64,000 bases of DNA from PALSA-1353 sp050014015 (GTDB lineage: Bacteria > Planctomycetota > Phycisphaerae > Tepidisphaerales > Tepidisphaeraceae), in contig JBEKEC010000012.1 in the NCBI GenBank assembly GCA_050014015.1, positions 1 through 64,000 of the forward strand, in the 5' to 3' direction. A program made the translations under genes and the position numbers. Numbering within the stretch: the stretch's first letter is position 1; each line of letters starts with the position of its first letter. The notes under the pieces were generated by a model that was not told the DNA's origin, did not search any database, and saw nothing but the letters and a program-made list of their open reading frames with translations. Shown piece after piece: positions 25,531 through 33,961 of the stretch.

Positions 25531-27891
25531 TTACTCCAAACGCTTCGCGAAATCTGGACTTACGTTGACCAAGTAATGAGATTTGAACTCGCCTGAATCT
25601 GGCTCAGCCCCCGGAAACAGGCCGTACATCCGCGCAACACAGCTATCAACAATTTCATGTTGCTGCCGAGGCGATTGAAGATCGGTGCTGGAGGTCAGCA
25701 GCAAAACGGCGGCAAGGATCTGCTCGCATTCTGCCGGCCACAGCTTGGCTGGCTGTCGTGGAAACGGAAACTGCCGGAGTTGGTGAAGCCGCAGCGCATG
25801 GCGGCCTTCGCCCATTGTTGGCATCGTTGCCCGCACGAAGGCCCAGAATGTTCCGCTGTTCAGAATTCCCAAAAGAAACAGCGGATTGACATGATCCGAA
25901 TCCGGCACCAAGACCAGTACGCTGCTGTGACAGATCATCTTGGCGTCGGGCCCGATCAGTGTGGAATCGTGTCCCGCGCTGATGCGCTTAACCAGAATCC
26001 GGGGCGCGTCCGGCAATCTCAATGCGGCCGACGACCGAAATGCAAACCACGAGGCTGTCTCAGCGGCAGCGGGCAGGCGATCACGGTTCCGAAGTAAGTA
26101 GCGATAGGTTCTTGGGTACTGGTCTCGAAGATGGTCCTCGGTCAGCAGTTGTCCCGAGGGTGTGTAGGGCGTGAGGCAGACTGTTCGCGGAATTGGTGTT
26201 TGATAGCCGGAAACATCGCGATTGCGAATTATTGGTATCAGCAGATCGGCTTCCAGCACGTGTTGCCTGCCGTCTCGATCACTCACAATCACCGGGCTTC
26301 GTTCTGTACGGGTCAACCGCCTGAGAAGGAAGACCGGATCTGCTCCCGTGACGACTCCTTGGCAGATTCGAATAGGAAGCTCCGCAAGCGGAGCGCCCGA
26401 ATCCTTCATTCGCGGCAGGATATTTTGTTCGGTCCTATCGAGCAACCAGTGAGTTCCACTACAGACTTCAGGCGCGAGGAATTTTATCTCGACGTTTTTT
26501 GCAGAGGGCGCATCCTCCGATAGCAACGTCTCCAAGCTTTGCCGCAAGCCGTTGTTTCCCCGAATCCAGACATGACGACACGCCTGTGGAACATGCCCTC
26601 TTTCCAAGAGTGTCAACGCGATTTGCGTCACGGCATCGGGATAGAGATTGCGTGCCGCGAATTCGATAATTTCCCGCATCGTGCAGGTCTGACTAATGAG
26701 TTGGCGCAATGTCCGACCTGTCTGGGAGCGAAGAAAGGTATTCGAGACACTCCAGCCCAGCAGGCCGCCGGTCGTCAGGCAGGTGATAGCCTTTTCGAAG
26801 AACAGCATGTAAAGGTCGAACTGCCCCTGGCGAGCCGTGAGAAATCTGCTGCGATAGTGCGATAGCTTCTCTTGAGCGCCCTTGCGAAGTTCGTGAATCC
26901 GTACGAACGGCGGACCACCCAGCACCACCGTCATTTCGGATGTGTTAGAAAGTAAGAAGTCGCCGCACGTGAGGTTTGCCCGGAGGTCAGGGACGATCAC
27001 TGGCTCGTTGCTATGCTCATCGGAAAGCGTCTGCCAGACGGCTAACAGAAGGCTCCGGCGGGCCCATTCCAAGGCAGTGGCATCAACGTCCATTCCGTGA
27101 ATAACATGGCATAGGAGATCAAGGCGTTCTTGTGGCGAAGCGTCGAGGGAAAGCCCGACCAACTCATGGCGAAAAAGGTATCGAACTGCGGCAACTAGAA
27201 AGATTCCGCAGCCGCATGATGGGTCGATCAGGCGAAGCGAGCGAACGTCTCCAAATCGGTTCAGAGCGGAATCGAGAACGCGGCAAGTCAGGTAATCAAC
27301 GATAAATGAAGGCGTATAGTGAATGCCTCTCGCTCGCCGTAGGCCAGAACTTCGCCGCGCCTGGTTGGCTGTCGATGGGGGCGGCGATAGGCAAAATTGA
27401 TGGAACTCGCCAAAGGACGAGAGGGACAGGCGCGTTCGCAGTGTCAGTTGAAAAATAGAACGCTGGATGTCTTCGGGTACAGCCAAGGCATCATCGAATG
27501 TTTCCGCGTCGAGTACGGCCAGCAAAATCGGCGACTGCATGCTCTGGCGGAAACTCTGGATCATTTGACGGTTAGTGCATTCGTTAGCGAACGCCATCTG
27601 CGCGGACGGCACCGGAATCGCCGATGGACGTTCCTGGCGCATGAACTGCACCAGAAGAGATAGACCTAGCGCTTGATCGATTACCAAGCGAACCTGTGCA
27701 TCATCGTCGGACGGGCGTCGCTGTCGCCAGCGTTGAGCAAGGTCAAAACGCAGGCGTCCAAGGCGATCAAGCCATCCGATGTCGCGCGGACAGCCAGGAA
27801 TCTCGGATTCGTTTGCGAGCATCGGCAACGGTACTTCAGCCAACTTCGGCACCATCTCTTTCTCCCAGGCCGTGTGCGCGCATCGCATCAC
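25531..27891 (-). CDS. Eco57I-type N6-adenine methyltransferase-like protein with altered motifs
   Basis: A 786-aa protein built like large type II (Eco57I/TaqI) methyltransferases: an N-terminal helical region, HYTPSFIVDYL (191-201), SAM motif I DPSCGCGIFL (223-232), motif IV region at 325-329, and a C-terminal target-recognition-like half. Motif IV reads GGPPF where active amino-methyltransferases have NPPY or NPPF, so the catalytic Asn is replaced by Gly. Motif I has Cys in place of the usual Ser. The N-terminus has no clear PD-(D/E)XK nuclease. Its ATG overlaps the stop of the radical SAM gene by 4 bp. It may be a DNA-binding or sensing derivative rather than an active methylase. Confidence 0.8.
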   Translation of the reverse strand: MMRCAHTAWEKEMVPKLAEVPLPMLANESEIPGCPRDIGWLDRLGRLRFDLAQRWRQRRPSDDDAQVRLVIDQALGLSLLVQFMRQERPSAIPVPSAQMAFANECTNRQMIQSFRQSMQSPILLAVLDAETFDDALAVPEDIQRSIFQLTLRTRLSLSSFGEFHQFCLSPPPSTANQARRSSGLRRARGIHYTPSFIVDYLTCRVLDSALNRFGDVRSLRLIDPSCGCGIFLVAAVRYLFRHELVGLSLDASPQERLDLLCHVIHGMDVDATALEWARRSLLLAVWQTLSDEHSNEPVIVPDLRANLTCGDFLLSNTSEMTVVLGGPPFVRIHELRKGAQEKLSHYRSRFLTARQGQFDLYMLFFEKAITCLTTGGLLGWSVSNTFLRSQTGRTLRQLISQTCTMREIIEFAARNLYPDAVTQIALTLLERGHVPQACRHVWIRGNNGLRQSLETLLSEDAPSAKNVEIKFLAPEVCSGTHWLLDRTEQNILPRMKDSGAPLAELPIRICQGVVTGADPVFLLRRLTRTERSPVIVSDRDGRQHVLEADLLIPIIRNRDVSGYQTPIPRTVCLTPYTPSGQLLTEDHLRDQYPRTYRYLLRNRDRLPAAAETASWFAFRSSAALRLPDAPRILVKRISAGHDSTLIGPDAKMICHSSVLVLVPDSDHVNPLFLLGILNSGTFWAFVRATMPTMGEGRHALRLHQLRQFPFPRQPAKLWPAECEQILAAVLLLTSSTDLQSPRQQHEIVDSCVARMYGLFPGAEPDSGEFKSHYLVNVSPDFAKRLE

Positions 27892-29054
27892 AGAACGCAG
27901 TTGCAGCGCCCGACGTTTTCGCTCAAGCCCAGCGACTGGGCCAGTTCAACGTCTTCCATGCACAACGAGCATGGCAATTCCGGCTGACATCGGCGGATCG
28001 TCGTCAGCAGATGGGCATAGATACTCCGGCGATCTTCCAACGCATAGCGAGCCCGGCCATCCTGCGGCGTGTTGTTAAGTACGAAGAGCGATTGAGTAAT
28101 GGGGTCATCGCTTCCGAGCCGCTGTTTGCTCAGATTCAACGCCGATCCGTAGCTGCAAATACCGCCCAGCGTGAGGCGGTCGAGCCGAACTTGACTCAGC
28201 AGTTCTTCCAGCAAGGCATCGTAGTGTTGCCGCCAATTCTCAATAGGAATGATTGGCATCAGCATCACGCGCACGGGATAGCCTGCGGCGGCGCATCGTT
28301 TGATGGCAGCGATTCTGCTGGCAATCGGAGGCGTCATGGCTTCATAGCCGCTGCGTACGGCGGTTGGATTGAGACTCCAGCACAGGACGGTATGCCCGCG
28401 GTGATCCAGGTCCAGCACGTTCTCGAAGTCGTCGCATTTCGACAGAATGCGCAGCCGGGCAAACGGATGCTGCGCGAAAAACGGGATCATGGTGCGCGAA
28501 TACCCGGTCAAGGGATCGAGTGCCATCCCATCCTGCAACTTACCGAGATAGAACGCCTCGGGCCCGCCAATCCGCCTGGCCAGGCGGTCAATGTCGTCGA
28601 GAATCTCGTCCAGGTTGACAAAGATTTTCACCGTCGGCGAGAAGCGAACGCCCCGGCTGCCGGCCAGATAGCAGTATTGGCAGGCGTACGGGCAAAAGCC
28701 GTATGGCGAAAAGTGCCAAAAGTTGGGACAGGTATTACCTCGCTCCTCACTGCGGCCCAGGGCACTGCCATGCTCCCCGAACACCAGCGTGCGCCGTCCA
28801 GACGCGTGCAGTTCACTTTGGTGCGTTACAGCGAAGCTAATTTTGTTGTGTGGGACGGCGAGTTGCTCGATCACCTGGGCTTTCGGATAAAGCGCGCAAA
28901 TGTGTTCGACAAAGCTCCGCCGCCGAAGCGTGGAAAGACTCCCCTTGGTCAGGACGATGCGGCTTGGCCGGAACAGCGGCGGCAGCCGCGGTTGATATGC
29001 CGAGCCCACGGCAGCCATCGGCAGAAGATGTTGCGCCATGGGCATCGAAAACAT
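27888..29054 (-). CDS. Spore-photoproduct-lyase-like radical SAM protein
   Basis: A 388-aa radical SAM enzyme. The iron-sulfur motif is CPYACQYC (Cys121, Cys125, Cys128), preceded by NFWHFSPYGF, and the overall plan resembles SplB-type DNA repair enzymes. A second cysteine group lies at the very C-terminus (Cys362, Cys365, Cys384, Cys386) and may hold another cluster or zinc. The stop overlaps the start of the methyltransferase-like gene by 4 bp, so the two are co-translated. Genuine spore photoproduct lyases repair thymine dimers; here the operon context suggests a DNA modification or repair function tied to the partner. The exact start among several N-terminal Met codons is uncertain. Confidence 0.82.
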   Translation of the reverse strand: MFSMPMAQHLLPMAAVGSAYQPRLPPLFRPSRIVLTKGSLSTLRRRSFVEHICALYPKAQVIEQLAVPHNKISFAVTHQSELHASGRRTLVFGEHGSALGRSEERGNTCPNFWHFSPYGFCPYACQYCYLAGSRGVRFSPTVKIFVNLDEILDDIDRLARRIGGPEAFYLGKLQDGMALDPLTGYSRTMIPFFAQHPFARLRILSKCDDFENVLDLDHRGHTVLCWSLNPTAVRSGYEAMTPPIASRIAAIKRCAAAGYPVRVMLMPIIPIENWRQHYDALLEELLSQVRLDRLTLGGICSYGSALNLSKQRLGSDDPITQSLFVLNNTPQDGRARYALEDRRSIYAHLLTTIRRCQPELPCSLCMEDVELAQSLGLSENVGRCNCVL

Positions 29055-29198
29055 AGTTGGCCTACCATGCTACGCTTCTCAGCAGCGCAACGCCGCGCCG
29101 ACAGCCAATACCTAACATTGTACGAACTGCGGCTTTGGGAGCAAGCGAAAAATCACAAATATCTCGAAGAAATACTTCTACGACGGATGCCGCGCGGG

Positions 29199-29345
29199 TC
29201 AAGCGGCTTTCAGCAAATTCCTCAGTTCCAAGCCGAAACCCTTGATTCCATCGCAAAAACGCCGAAAAAGTTCAATAGCCGTCTTGTTGTCCCGATTTTT
29301 CGCTTACCCAAATTGCCCAGAGAGGCGACTGGCAACGGGATTTGA
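29199..29345 (-). pseudogene. 3' remnant with NKTAIELF motif, copy 1
   Basis: On the minus strand an open frame ends at 29199 and contains RDNKTAIELF, then a short helical tail ending LRNLLKAA. The same RDNKTAIELF segment occurs in the small frame at 31850-31975, with near-identical DNA over 30 bp. No start or upstream domain is present, so this looks like the tail of a lost gene. From memory such tails occur at the end of large recombinase-type proteins, but this is unverified. Confidence 0.4.
29266..29295. repeat. 30-bp direct repeat, left copy
   Basis: The sequence AAAAGTTCAATAGCCGTCTT plus the ten bases that follow is identical to 31923-31952. The two copies are 2.66 kb apart in the same orientation. 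They bound the frameshifted gene and the AbiE module, and look like the ends of an inserted or duplicated segment. Confidence 0.8.
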
Positions 29346-29405
29346 ACCGCCCGCGGCGTGAATGCACTTTGTTACGATACGCGTGGCCGCTTCCATGCTG
29401 CCTCC

Positions 29406-30063
29406 TCAATCTTCACCTTGCGCTCCAGCTTCGTAGCCGAGTTGCCAGAAATACATGTCCACAAGCTTCATGAGCGGATAGTGCGCTCCGCTGTGGTCTC
29501 TTATGGCAGCTTGTTCGCGACGAAACTCGGTCAGATGCTCGCAGGAAAAAGCCAGGACCTTCTTGACGAATTTTGCGCTTAGGTACGAATACCCCAGCCC
29601 AGCACCCCTGAACCCAGAAATGAAATACTGATCGCATGCAGGAAGGCATCCGAATGTGCCAAGAAGGACCTTCGTCACCAGGGTTTCTGTCGGCTCCCCG
29701 AACTGACTGTATGCCTTGGCAATTTCCTTCGCCGCGTCCAGGATGACCGGCACGAGTTCGACATCGTTCGCTTCAGACCCAAACTCGCGTTCCCAAAGCG
29801 GAGCGAAACGCGGTAAGGCAAGGCAATCGACAACGCCCAAATGGATGGTGTACGCGTGCTGAAGCAGGAAAGTTGACCCCGCGATACATGCCCCAACTTG
29901 CGAGATAGAACCCGAGGTGCAATGCCGCATTCTGCCGTTGGGCCGCTATCCCCGAAGGTGTCACATCTCGGAAGAAGCGGTAGCAATGTTCCCAGGACCG
30001 GTAGCGGTGATGAGGGTCGCCAGCAACTTCCCCGAAGTAGGCGCTGATTTTCTCGTGGATCAT
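29406..30063 (-). pseudogene. Conserved hypothetical gene interrupted by a single-base frameshift
   Basis: Two overlapping frames together give one continuous protein of about 218 aa. The N-terminal part from ATG 30063 runs through RYRSWEHCYRFF to ASWGMYRG. The C-terminal part continues STFLLQHAYTIHLGVVD to KLVDMYFWQLGYE in another frame. The break is at a run of four C on the plus strand (29877-29880); removing one base restores the full frame. The joined protein looks like a conserved bacterial hypothetical of unknown function. It may be a true pseudogene or a sequencing error. It lies 19 bp downstream of the abiEii stop. Confidence 0.75.
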
Positions 30064-30082
30064 GGCACACCCACCTGGCACT

Positions 30083-30958
30083 TCACCCTTGAACGCCGTT
30101 CAGCAGCGACGGAATCTTCGCCTTGCGAATCTCTTCAATCACTGCCTGGGAGGACTTCCAGGGATCGCCTGGAATGCGTTTGACCAGTTCCCCCCACACC
30201 CTGCCGAAAGCCGCTATGGCATCATCGTCTGTGAAACTCACGCCCGCAGGAAGCAAGGGTGCGATGTCCTCTGTAAGGCTTTGATTGAGCTTCCTGAGCA
30301 TTGACTCCTCCGCGTTCGCCCGGCTGATGGGATGTCCCTCCAGAGCGAGATAATGCTGGAAGCACGCGATCACCCGCTCACGGTCGAGGCCGAGTCGGAG
30401 CAAACCGTGGTTAAGGTCGAACAGATCGCGGTTCTTGCGTCGCTGGAGGAGGGCTCGCAGCTTGGTGCCAAAAATTTCCTCCGGCTCGAACGCGACAATC
30501 TCCGCCTTGGCCTGATGCCAACCGCTGTTGACCTCGAATGGGTAGGCCTTATGGCCATGGAGATTTTTATGCTCGCGCGTGTTGATCTCTACTTTGAGCT
30601 TGAGTTGGCTCCCTCCCTCTTCCGGAGTGAATCTGAATACTAGGTGCATCGAATGAGCGGCCTGCGCCCTATTGGGTTTTCCGAGCCAGGAGAGGGCTTG
30701 GCGTATCGCGTCAACTGTCGTCCCGATCATTTCGCCCTGCATTTGAACGAGATCAATGTCTTCTGAATACCGCAGCGGTTTTGCGAACAACAGCTTATGG
30801 ATGGCCGTGCCGCCGCGAAAAGCGATCTTCCCTTGCAACTGCTTGCTGTTGAAGAGGTCGCATAGCGCACGGCTGATAATCAGGTCCTGTTCTACCTGCC
30901 TGAGATCAGGCCAAGGGGCATGTGCGCTCCACTCCTGCAAGTAAGCGTTGGGGATCAA
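30083..30958 (-). CDS. abiEii: AbiEii/AbiGii-type nucleotidyltransferase toxin
   Basis: Toxin of the type IV AbiE system, which aborts phage infection; known relatives transfer nucleotides to tRNA ends or other RNA. A 291-aa protein with the nucleotidyltransferase core FRGGTAIHKLL (47-57) and YSEDIDLV (Asp67, Asp69), then the KLRALLQRRKNRDLFDL segment typical of the family. All motifs look intact. Its ATG overlaps the antitoxin stop by 4 bp (30955-30958). The pair is transcribed toward the frameshifted gene. Confidence 0.92.
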   Translation of the reverse strand: MIPNAYLQEWSAHAPWPDLRQVEQDLIISRALCDLFNSKQLQGKIAFRGGTAIHKLLFAKPLRYSEDIDLVQMQGEMIGTTVDAIRQALSWLGKPNRAQAAHSMHLVFRFTPEEGGSQLKLKVEINTREHKNLHGHKAYPFEVNSGWHQAKAEIVAFEPEEIFGTKLRALLQRRKNRDLFDLNHGLLRLGLDRERVIACFQHYLALEGHPISRANAEESMLRKLNQSLTEDIAPLLPAGVSFTDDDAIAAFGRVWGELVKRIPGDPWKSSQAVIEEIRKAKIPSLLNGVQG

Positions 30959-31773
30959 GCGTCAATCTCCACCGGCACGTTGATTACCAGCTTCCACTTC
31001 GGATTTTTCTCGTCACTCACCCTCAAGGCCGCGATGATCGGTTTGGCCGCCGGATCAAGGTCCTTGAAGGACTTCGCCTTTTCGGCAAAGGCTTGAAGTC
31101 CCTTGGCCTGGCGGATATGCCCAAACCGATCCAAAAGATAGCCAAGGCGTCTGACTGCCGAATTCTCGTAAGAGCCGGCCGCTTTGGCGAGTATGCCGGG
31201 ATCAGCTTTGTTTCCCAAGTCATGGACTCCCTGCGCAGCGCCGTTGATCCCCGCCGCCTGATGGAAATAACGGCACATGTCAAGCAGCGTCAATTCCACG
31301 CCGGCGACTTTGGCAAAGCCGGCCTCCGTTTTGAGTTGTCTGAGCCACTCGGGACGGTTCGACTCAGCAAAGGCGGCAGGGGTCTGATACAGAAACTCGA
31401 CGCGCTGGCGCCCGATGTCAATTTTCTTGAGTTGCCGCGGCGTAATGACCTGAAAGACCATCGCCGCTTGGTGAGCTGACCCGTGGAAAGCAGCAGCACG
31501 CAGCAAGGAAACGCGGTAATCCAGCCGCAGATGCTTCATCAGCGGGTCGATCCATCGGGCTGGGTCGGGCGCACCGAACGCTTGATCCTCTGGTCTTAGG
31601 ATTAGATAGAATCCCCTTCGTGGGGAAATGAGCCGACCCTTCTTCGTCAACCGCTCCACAGCCGACTGGAAGGCTTCTCGCGCTTGCCCGCGTTCGGCCA
31701 ATGCCGCCGCTTGGGAGAAGACCGTCTGCCCTCGGGCAAGCTGTGAATCGATGAATTCCTGGAGGCTATTCAT
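30955..31773 (-). CDS. abiEi: AbiEi-type antitoxin and repressor
   Basis: Cognate antitoxin of the AbiE system. A 272-aa protein with an N-terminal winged helix (about 1-65, ending RLISPRRGFYLIL) and a larger C-terminal domain with LRAAAFHGSAHQ and FQVITPRQLKK. In characterised systems this protein binds inverted repeats in its own promoter and represses the operon. The gene overlaps the toxin by 4 bp. A good -35/-10 pair sits so close upstream that the transcript may start at the ATG itself. Confidence 0.9.
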   Translation of the reverse strand: MNSLQEFIDSQLARGQTVFSQAAALAERGQAREAFQSAVERLTKKGRLISPRRGFYLILRPEDQAFGAPDPARWIDPLMKHLRLDYRVSLLRAAAFHGSAHQAAMVFQVITPRQLKKIDIGRQRVEFLYQTPAAFAESNRPEWLRQLKTEAGFAKVAGVELTLLDMCRYFHQAAGINGAAQGVHDLGNKADPGILAKAAGSYENSAVRRLGYLLDRFGHIRQAKGLQAFAEKAKSFKDLDPAAKPIIAALRVSDEKNPKWKLVINVPVEIDA

Positions 31774-31779
31774 TCCCCA

Positions 31780-31807
31780 ATCATATGCTAAAACCTACGA
31801 AAATCAA
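31780..31807 (-). promoter_or_regulatory. Probable abiE operon promoter
   Basis: On the minus strand TTGATT (31802-31807) and TATGAT (31780-31785) are separated by 16 bases, close to the sigma-70 consensus. Only six bases separate the -10 box from the abiEi ATG, so the predicted +1 falls on or next to the start codon. This implies a leaderless transcript. Confidence 0.6.
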
Positions 31808-31849
31808 CTGATTTCGAATATGACCGGGGGAGCAGACATGCCGCAAGTA

Positions 31850-31975
31850 TCAATCCTGATTCAACTTACCGTCATTCATCCACCGCAGCAGCTTGGCTCC
31901 CCAGCCCCGGATGCCTGCCAGGAAAAGTTCAATAGCCGTCTTGTTGTCCCGACCTTTTACTGATCGCCTTTCCAT
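31850..31975 (-). pseudogene. Short frame with NKTAIELF motif, copy 2
   Basis: A 41-codon frame from ATG 31975 contains GRDNKTAIELFLAGIRGWG and ends LRWMNDGKLNQD. The DNA of the first half is identical over 30 bp to the remnant at 29266-29295, but the tail differs. It is either a tiny gene or, more likely, the 3' leftover of a larger element gene. It lies just upstream of the abiE promoter. Confidence 0.4.
31923..31952. repeat. 30-bp direct repeat, right copy
   Basis: Identical in sequence and orientation to 29266-29295, and marks the right edge of the AbiE-containing segment. The flanking bases outside the 30-bp match do not continue the similarity on either side for any distance. Confidence 0.8.
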
Positions 31976-31988
31976 TCTCCCAGCTTCC

Positions 31989-32894
31989 CTAGTTCTCGGC
32001 CGCTGTTGGTTCCCGGCCGATCTTCGCCCACAGCATTTCCGCTGCCAGCTTGTCTGCCGCCAACTTGTCCGTAGCCGACCTACGAGCCGCCATCAGCTCA
32101 GCCGTTGCTTTTGGATCAGGCACACTTTTTGTATGGACGCCTCCCCCTTGAAAGCCGTTGGCATTACCCATAGCCGGGAGTACGTCACCATTGCTGATCG
32201 GATGATCGATGATCAATACCTGTTTTTCGGGAACGACCACTTTCGCTAGCTTGTCCACCTCCAATTGGTCTGCCGCAACCGTATCGGTCGCCAGGTTGCG
32301 GGCAGCAATCTTGCCCTTGTCTGCCGCCATGCGGATGAGTGACGCGCCAGCCTGTTCTGCGGCCTTGCGGACGGCCAACGCGCGTTCGGCATCCGGATTC
32401 ACGAACATATAGGCATTGCTTTCCCGGTGCCCGTTGAATTGACTGTGCGAATCGAGGTGGAGCTGATCTACACCAATCTCACCCGTGTAGTCCCCGACGA
32501 CCCCGTTCGACGCAGTGGACGAGCATGACAGGTACTTTCCCTGGATGGCAACCTTGCCGCGAGAGATATATATGCGGTCGGCTTCCTCGGAAAGGTTCAT
32601 GACGTCTTCGGGTTGGTCAATCGTAGAAGGGAGGCCGTCGATTACCGTGCCGTCCGGAAAGAACCGGAGGTAATGCCAGTAGCCCTCGTCGGTTTTTTCG
32701 GGTGACTCCCTGTAGAGACCGTCATATCGCAGGTGCGGGCTACCGGTGGCCTGATCCCCTTGTTGCGGACCGGGTTGGGTCGCAACGGGTTGGGTAGCGT
32801 CGGCTCCGTTGGCCGGGTGAATGAGGAGGACACCGCCAACGGCAAACAAAGCCACCAATGGAGCACTGAATAGAATGGTTCGCCGCGCGCTCAT
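31989..32894 (-). CDS. Hypothetical exported protein
   Basis: A 301-aa protein with a signal peptide (cleavage near NGADA), a Gln/Thr/Pro linker, a compact domain (60-175) with YDGLYRESPEKTDEGYWHYLRFFPDGTVI, and a C-terminal helical region rich in Ala/Lys/Asp that may form a coiled coil. GAAGGAG lies six bases before the ATG at 32894. Short repeats of AADKLA-type sequence occur in the tail. No family was recognised. Confidence 0.65.
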   Translation of the reverse strand: MSARRTILFSAPLVALFAVGGVLLIHPANGADATQPVATQPGPQQGDQATGSPHLRYDGLYRESPEKTDEGYWHYLRFFPDGTVIDGLPSTIDQPEDVMNLSEEADRIYISRGKVAIQGKYLSCSSTASNGVVGDYTGEIGVDQLHLDSHSQFNGHRESNAYMFVNPDAERALAVRKAAEQAGASLIRMAADKGKIAARNLATDTVAADQLEVDKLAKVVVPEKQVLIIDHPISNGDVLPAMGNANGFQGGGVHTKSVPDPKATAELMAARRSATDKLAADKLAAEMLWAKIGREPTAAEN

Positions 32895-33025
32895 GTATCG
32901 CTCCTTCGCATCTGAAGTGCCCGATGCCAAATCGCGCCCGGTCAGACCGCCCCATCAGCGTCCCCCAAATTATACCTCCGCCCGCAAAACGCCAGCCAAT
33001 TCTGGCGGAAGTCCTCACACAATTC

Positions 33026-33072
33026 CCGGTAGTGGGTTACTTTGAAAAAATTCAAAGTAACCCACTATCCGG
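33026..33072. repeat. Large perfect hairpin downstream of vapC
   Basis: TAGTGGGTTACTTTGAA (33030-33046) and its exact complement (33051-33067) are separated by AAAA. With one bulged T the stem extends four more pairs, CCGG with CCGG. It sits in the gap after the vapC stop and before the start of the next minus-strand gene. It could end transcription of vapBC; no long T run follows. Confidence 0.75.
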
Positions 33073-33109
33073 TGGTTGGGGCCTTTGCTGGCCGGGTCGA
33101 TTTACGCCG

Positions 33110-33511
33110 CTATTCCCACATCGTCGGCACAAACCTTGAATCGCGGATGGCTTTATCGCGTGTTACCAGCACCACGTCACCGCGCGATTCGATCAGTTTC
33201 GCGGTCGCCGCGACGATACAGCGGTCATGAATATCGGGAAGCGCGGCGTATTTCGCCGTTCCCATCGCCATTTCGGCGGTGAAATCGTGCATCACAAATC
33301 TTTCGTCATCACGCAGAACGGCAAGAACCGGATCAAGTTTCAGACCCGTCCGGCGTTTGATGCACAAATCCACAAGCTCGGCAACGACAATGGCAGCCAG
33401 GTGCAAATCCAAATCCTTGTCGTCCAGCAAAGCCCGAACAGATGCGGGGAGTCTGTGATTTGCTTCAAGCCACCACACCAGCACATGGGTATCCAAGACC
33501 ATCTCGCTCAT
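33110..33511 (-). CDS. vapC: PIN-domain toxin VapC
   Basis: RNase toxin of a type II toxin-antitoxin pair; relatives cleave tRNA or rRNA. A 133-aa PIN domain with Asp7 (VLDTHV), a middle Glu in AELVDL, and the acidic pair in the DIHDRCIVAATA region, followed by TRDKAI. The catalytic acidic residues appear complete. The start overlaps the antitoxin stop by 4 bp. A strong hairpin follows the stop. Confidence 0.9.
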   Translation of the reverse strand: MSEMVLDTHVLVWWLEANHRLPASVRALLDDKDLDLHLAAIVVAELVDLCIKRRTGLKLDPVLAVLRDDERFVMHDFTAEMAMGTAKYAALPDIHDRCIVAATAKLIESRGDVVLVTRDKAIRDSRFVPTMWE

Positions 33512-33762
33512 GATTCGCGTGCGTCCAGCTTGGCGTTCCAGGATTTCTTAACCTGTTCGAGCTCTTCATCGCTGGTAAACCGCCCGTCGGGCGGAGCGAA
33601 AATGCCGAAGTAGGTGATGCCGCGCCGACGGGTGGGTCGATCCGGAGTGGCCGAGTGATTCTCCACAAACTCAACAACCACCCGTGCCTCGGCGACCCCT
33701 TCCGGCAAGCGGTCCAGCGAAATGGTCCCGTTTTTATATGTGCCTTGGATTATCTGGCTCAT
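33508..33762 (-). CDS. vapB: VapB-like antitoxin
   Basis: An 84-aa protein coupled by a 4-bp overlap to the PIN toxin. The N-terminus (GTYKNGTISLDRLPEG) resembles AF2212/DUF104-like beta antitoxins rather than AbrB or ribbon-helix-helix types. The C-terminus (DEELEQVKKSWNAKL) should wrap the toxin. Assigned mainly from position and size. Confidence 0.75.
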   Translation of the reverse strand: MSQIIQGTYKNGTISLDRLPEGVAEARVVVEFVENHSATPDRPTRRRGITYFGIFAPPDGRFTSDEELEQVKKSWNAKLDARES

Positions 33763-33961
33763 GGGCTACCTCGCATGTGCAATCTTACCACACCGAACCG
33801 GGATGTGCCTACTGACTGCCACGGTTACCTGCGTCGCGCCCATCGGTGGAAATATAGTCGTACCCCTGTTTGGTGAAAGCATTGGGCGGATATCGTGGCC
33901 CGCCTCGGCCATTTGAGGATTCCTATTGAAGCCTCAAAAAGCTCCCACGATCATACGGTGG

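Noticed and set aside
27696..29345. 549-codon plus-strand frame opposite the radical SAM gene
   Set aside because: The minus strand encodes an intact radical SAM enzyme with CxxxCxxC over the same bases; the plus frame has no recognisable domain.
29318..29345. tRNA-like T-arm fragment (GGTTCAAATCC on the minus strand)
   Set aside because: The T-loop string is present, but the T stem does not pair properly and no anticodon or acceptor stems can be folded upstream, so no tRNA is called.
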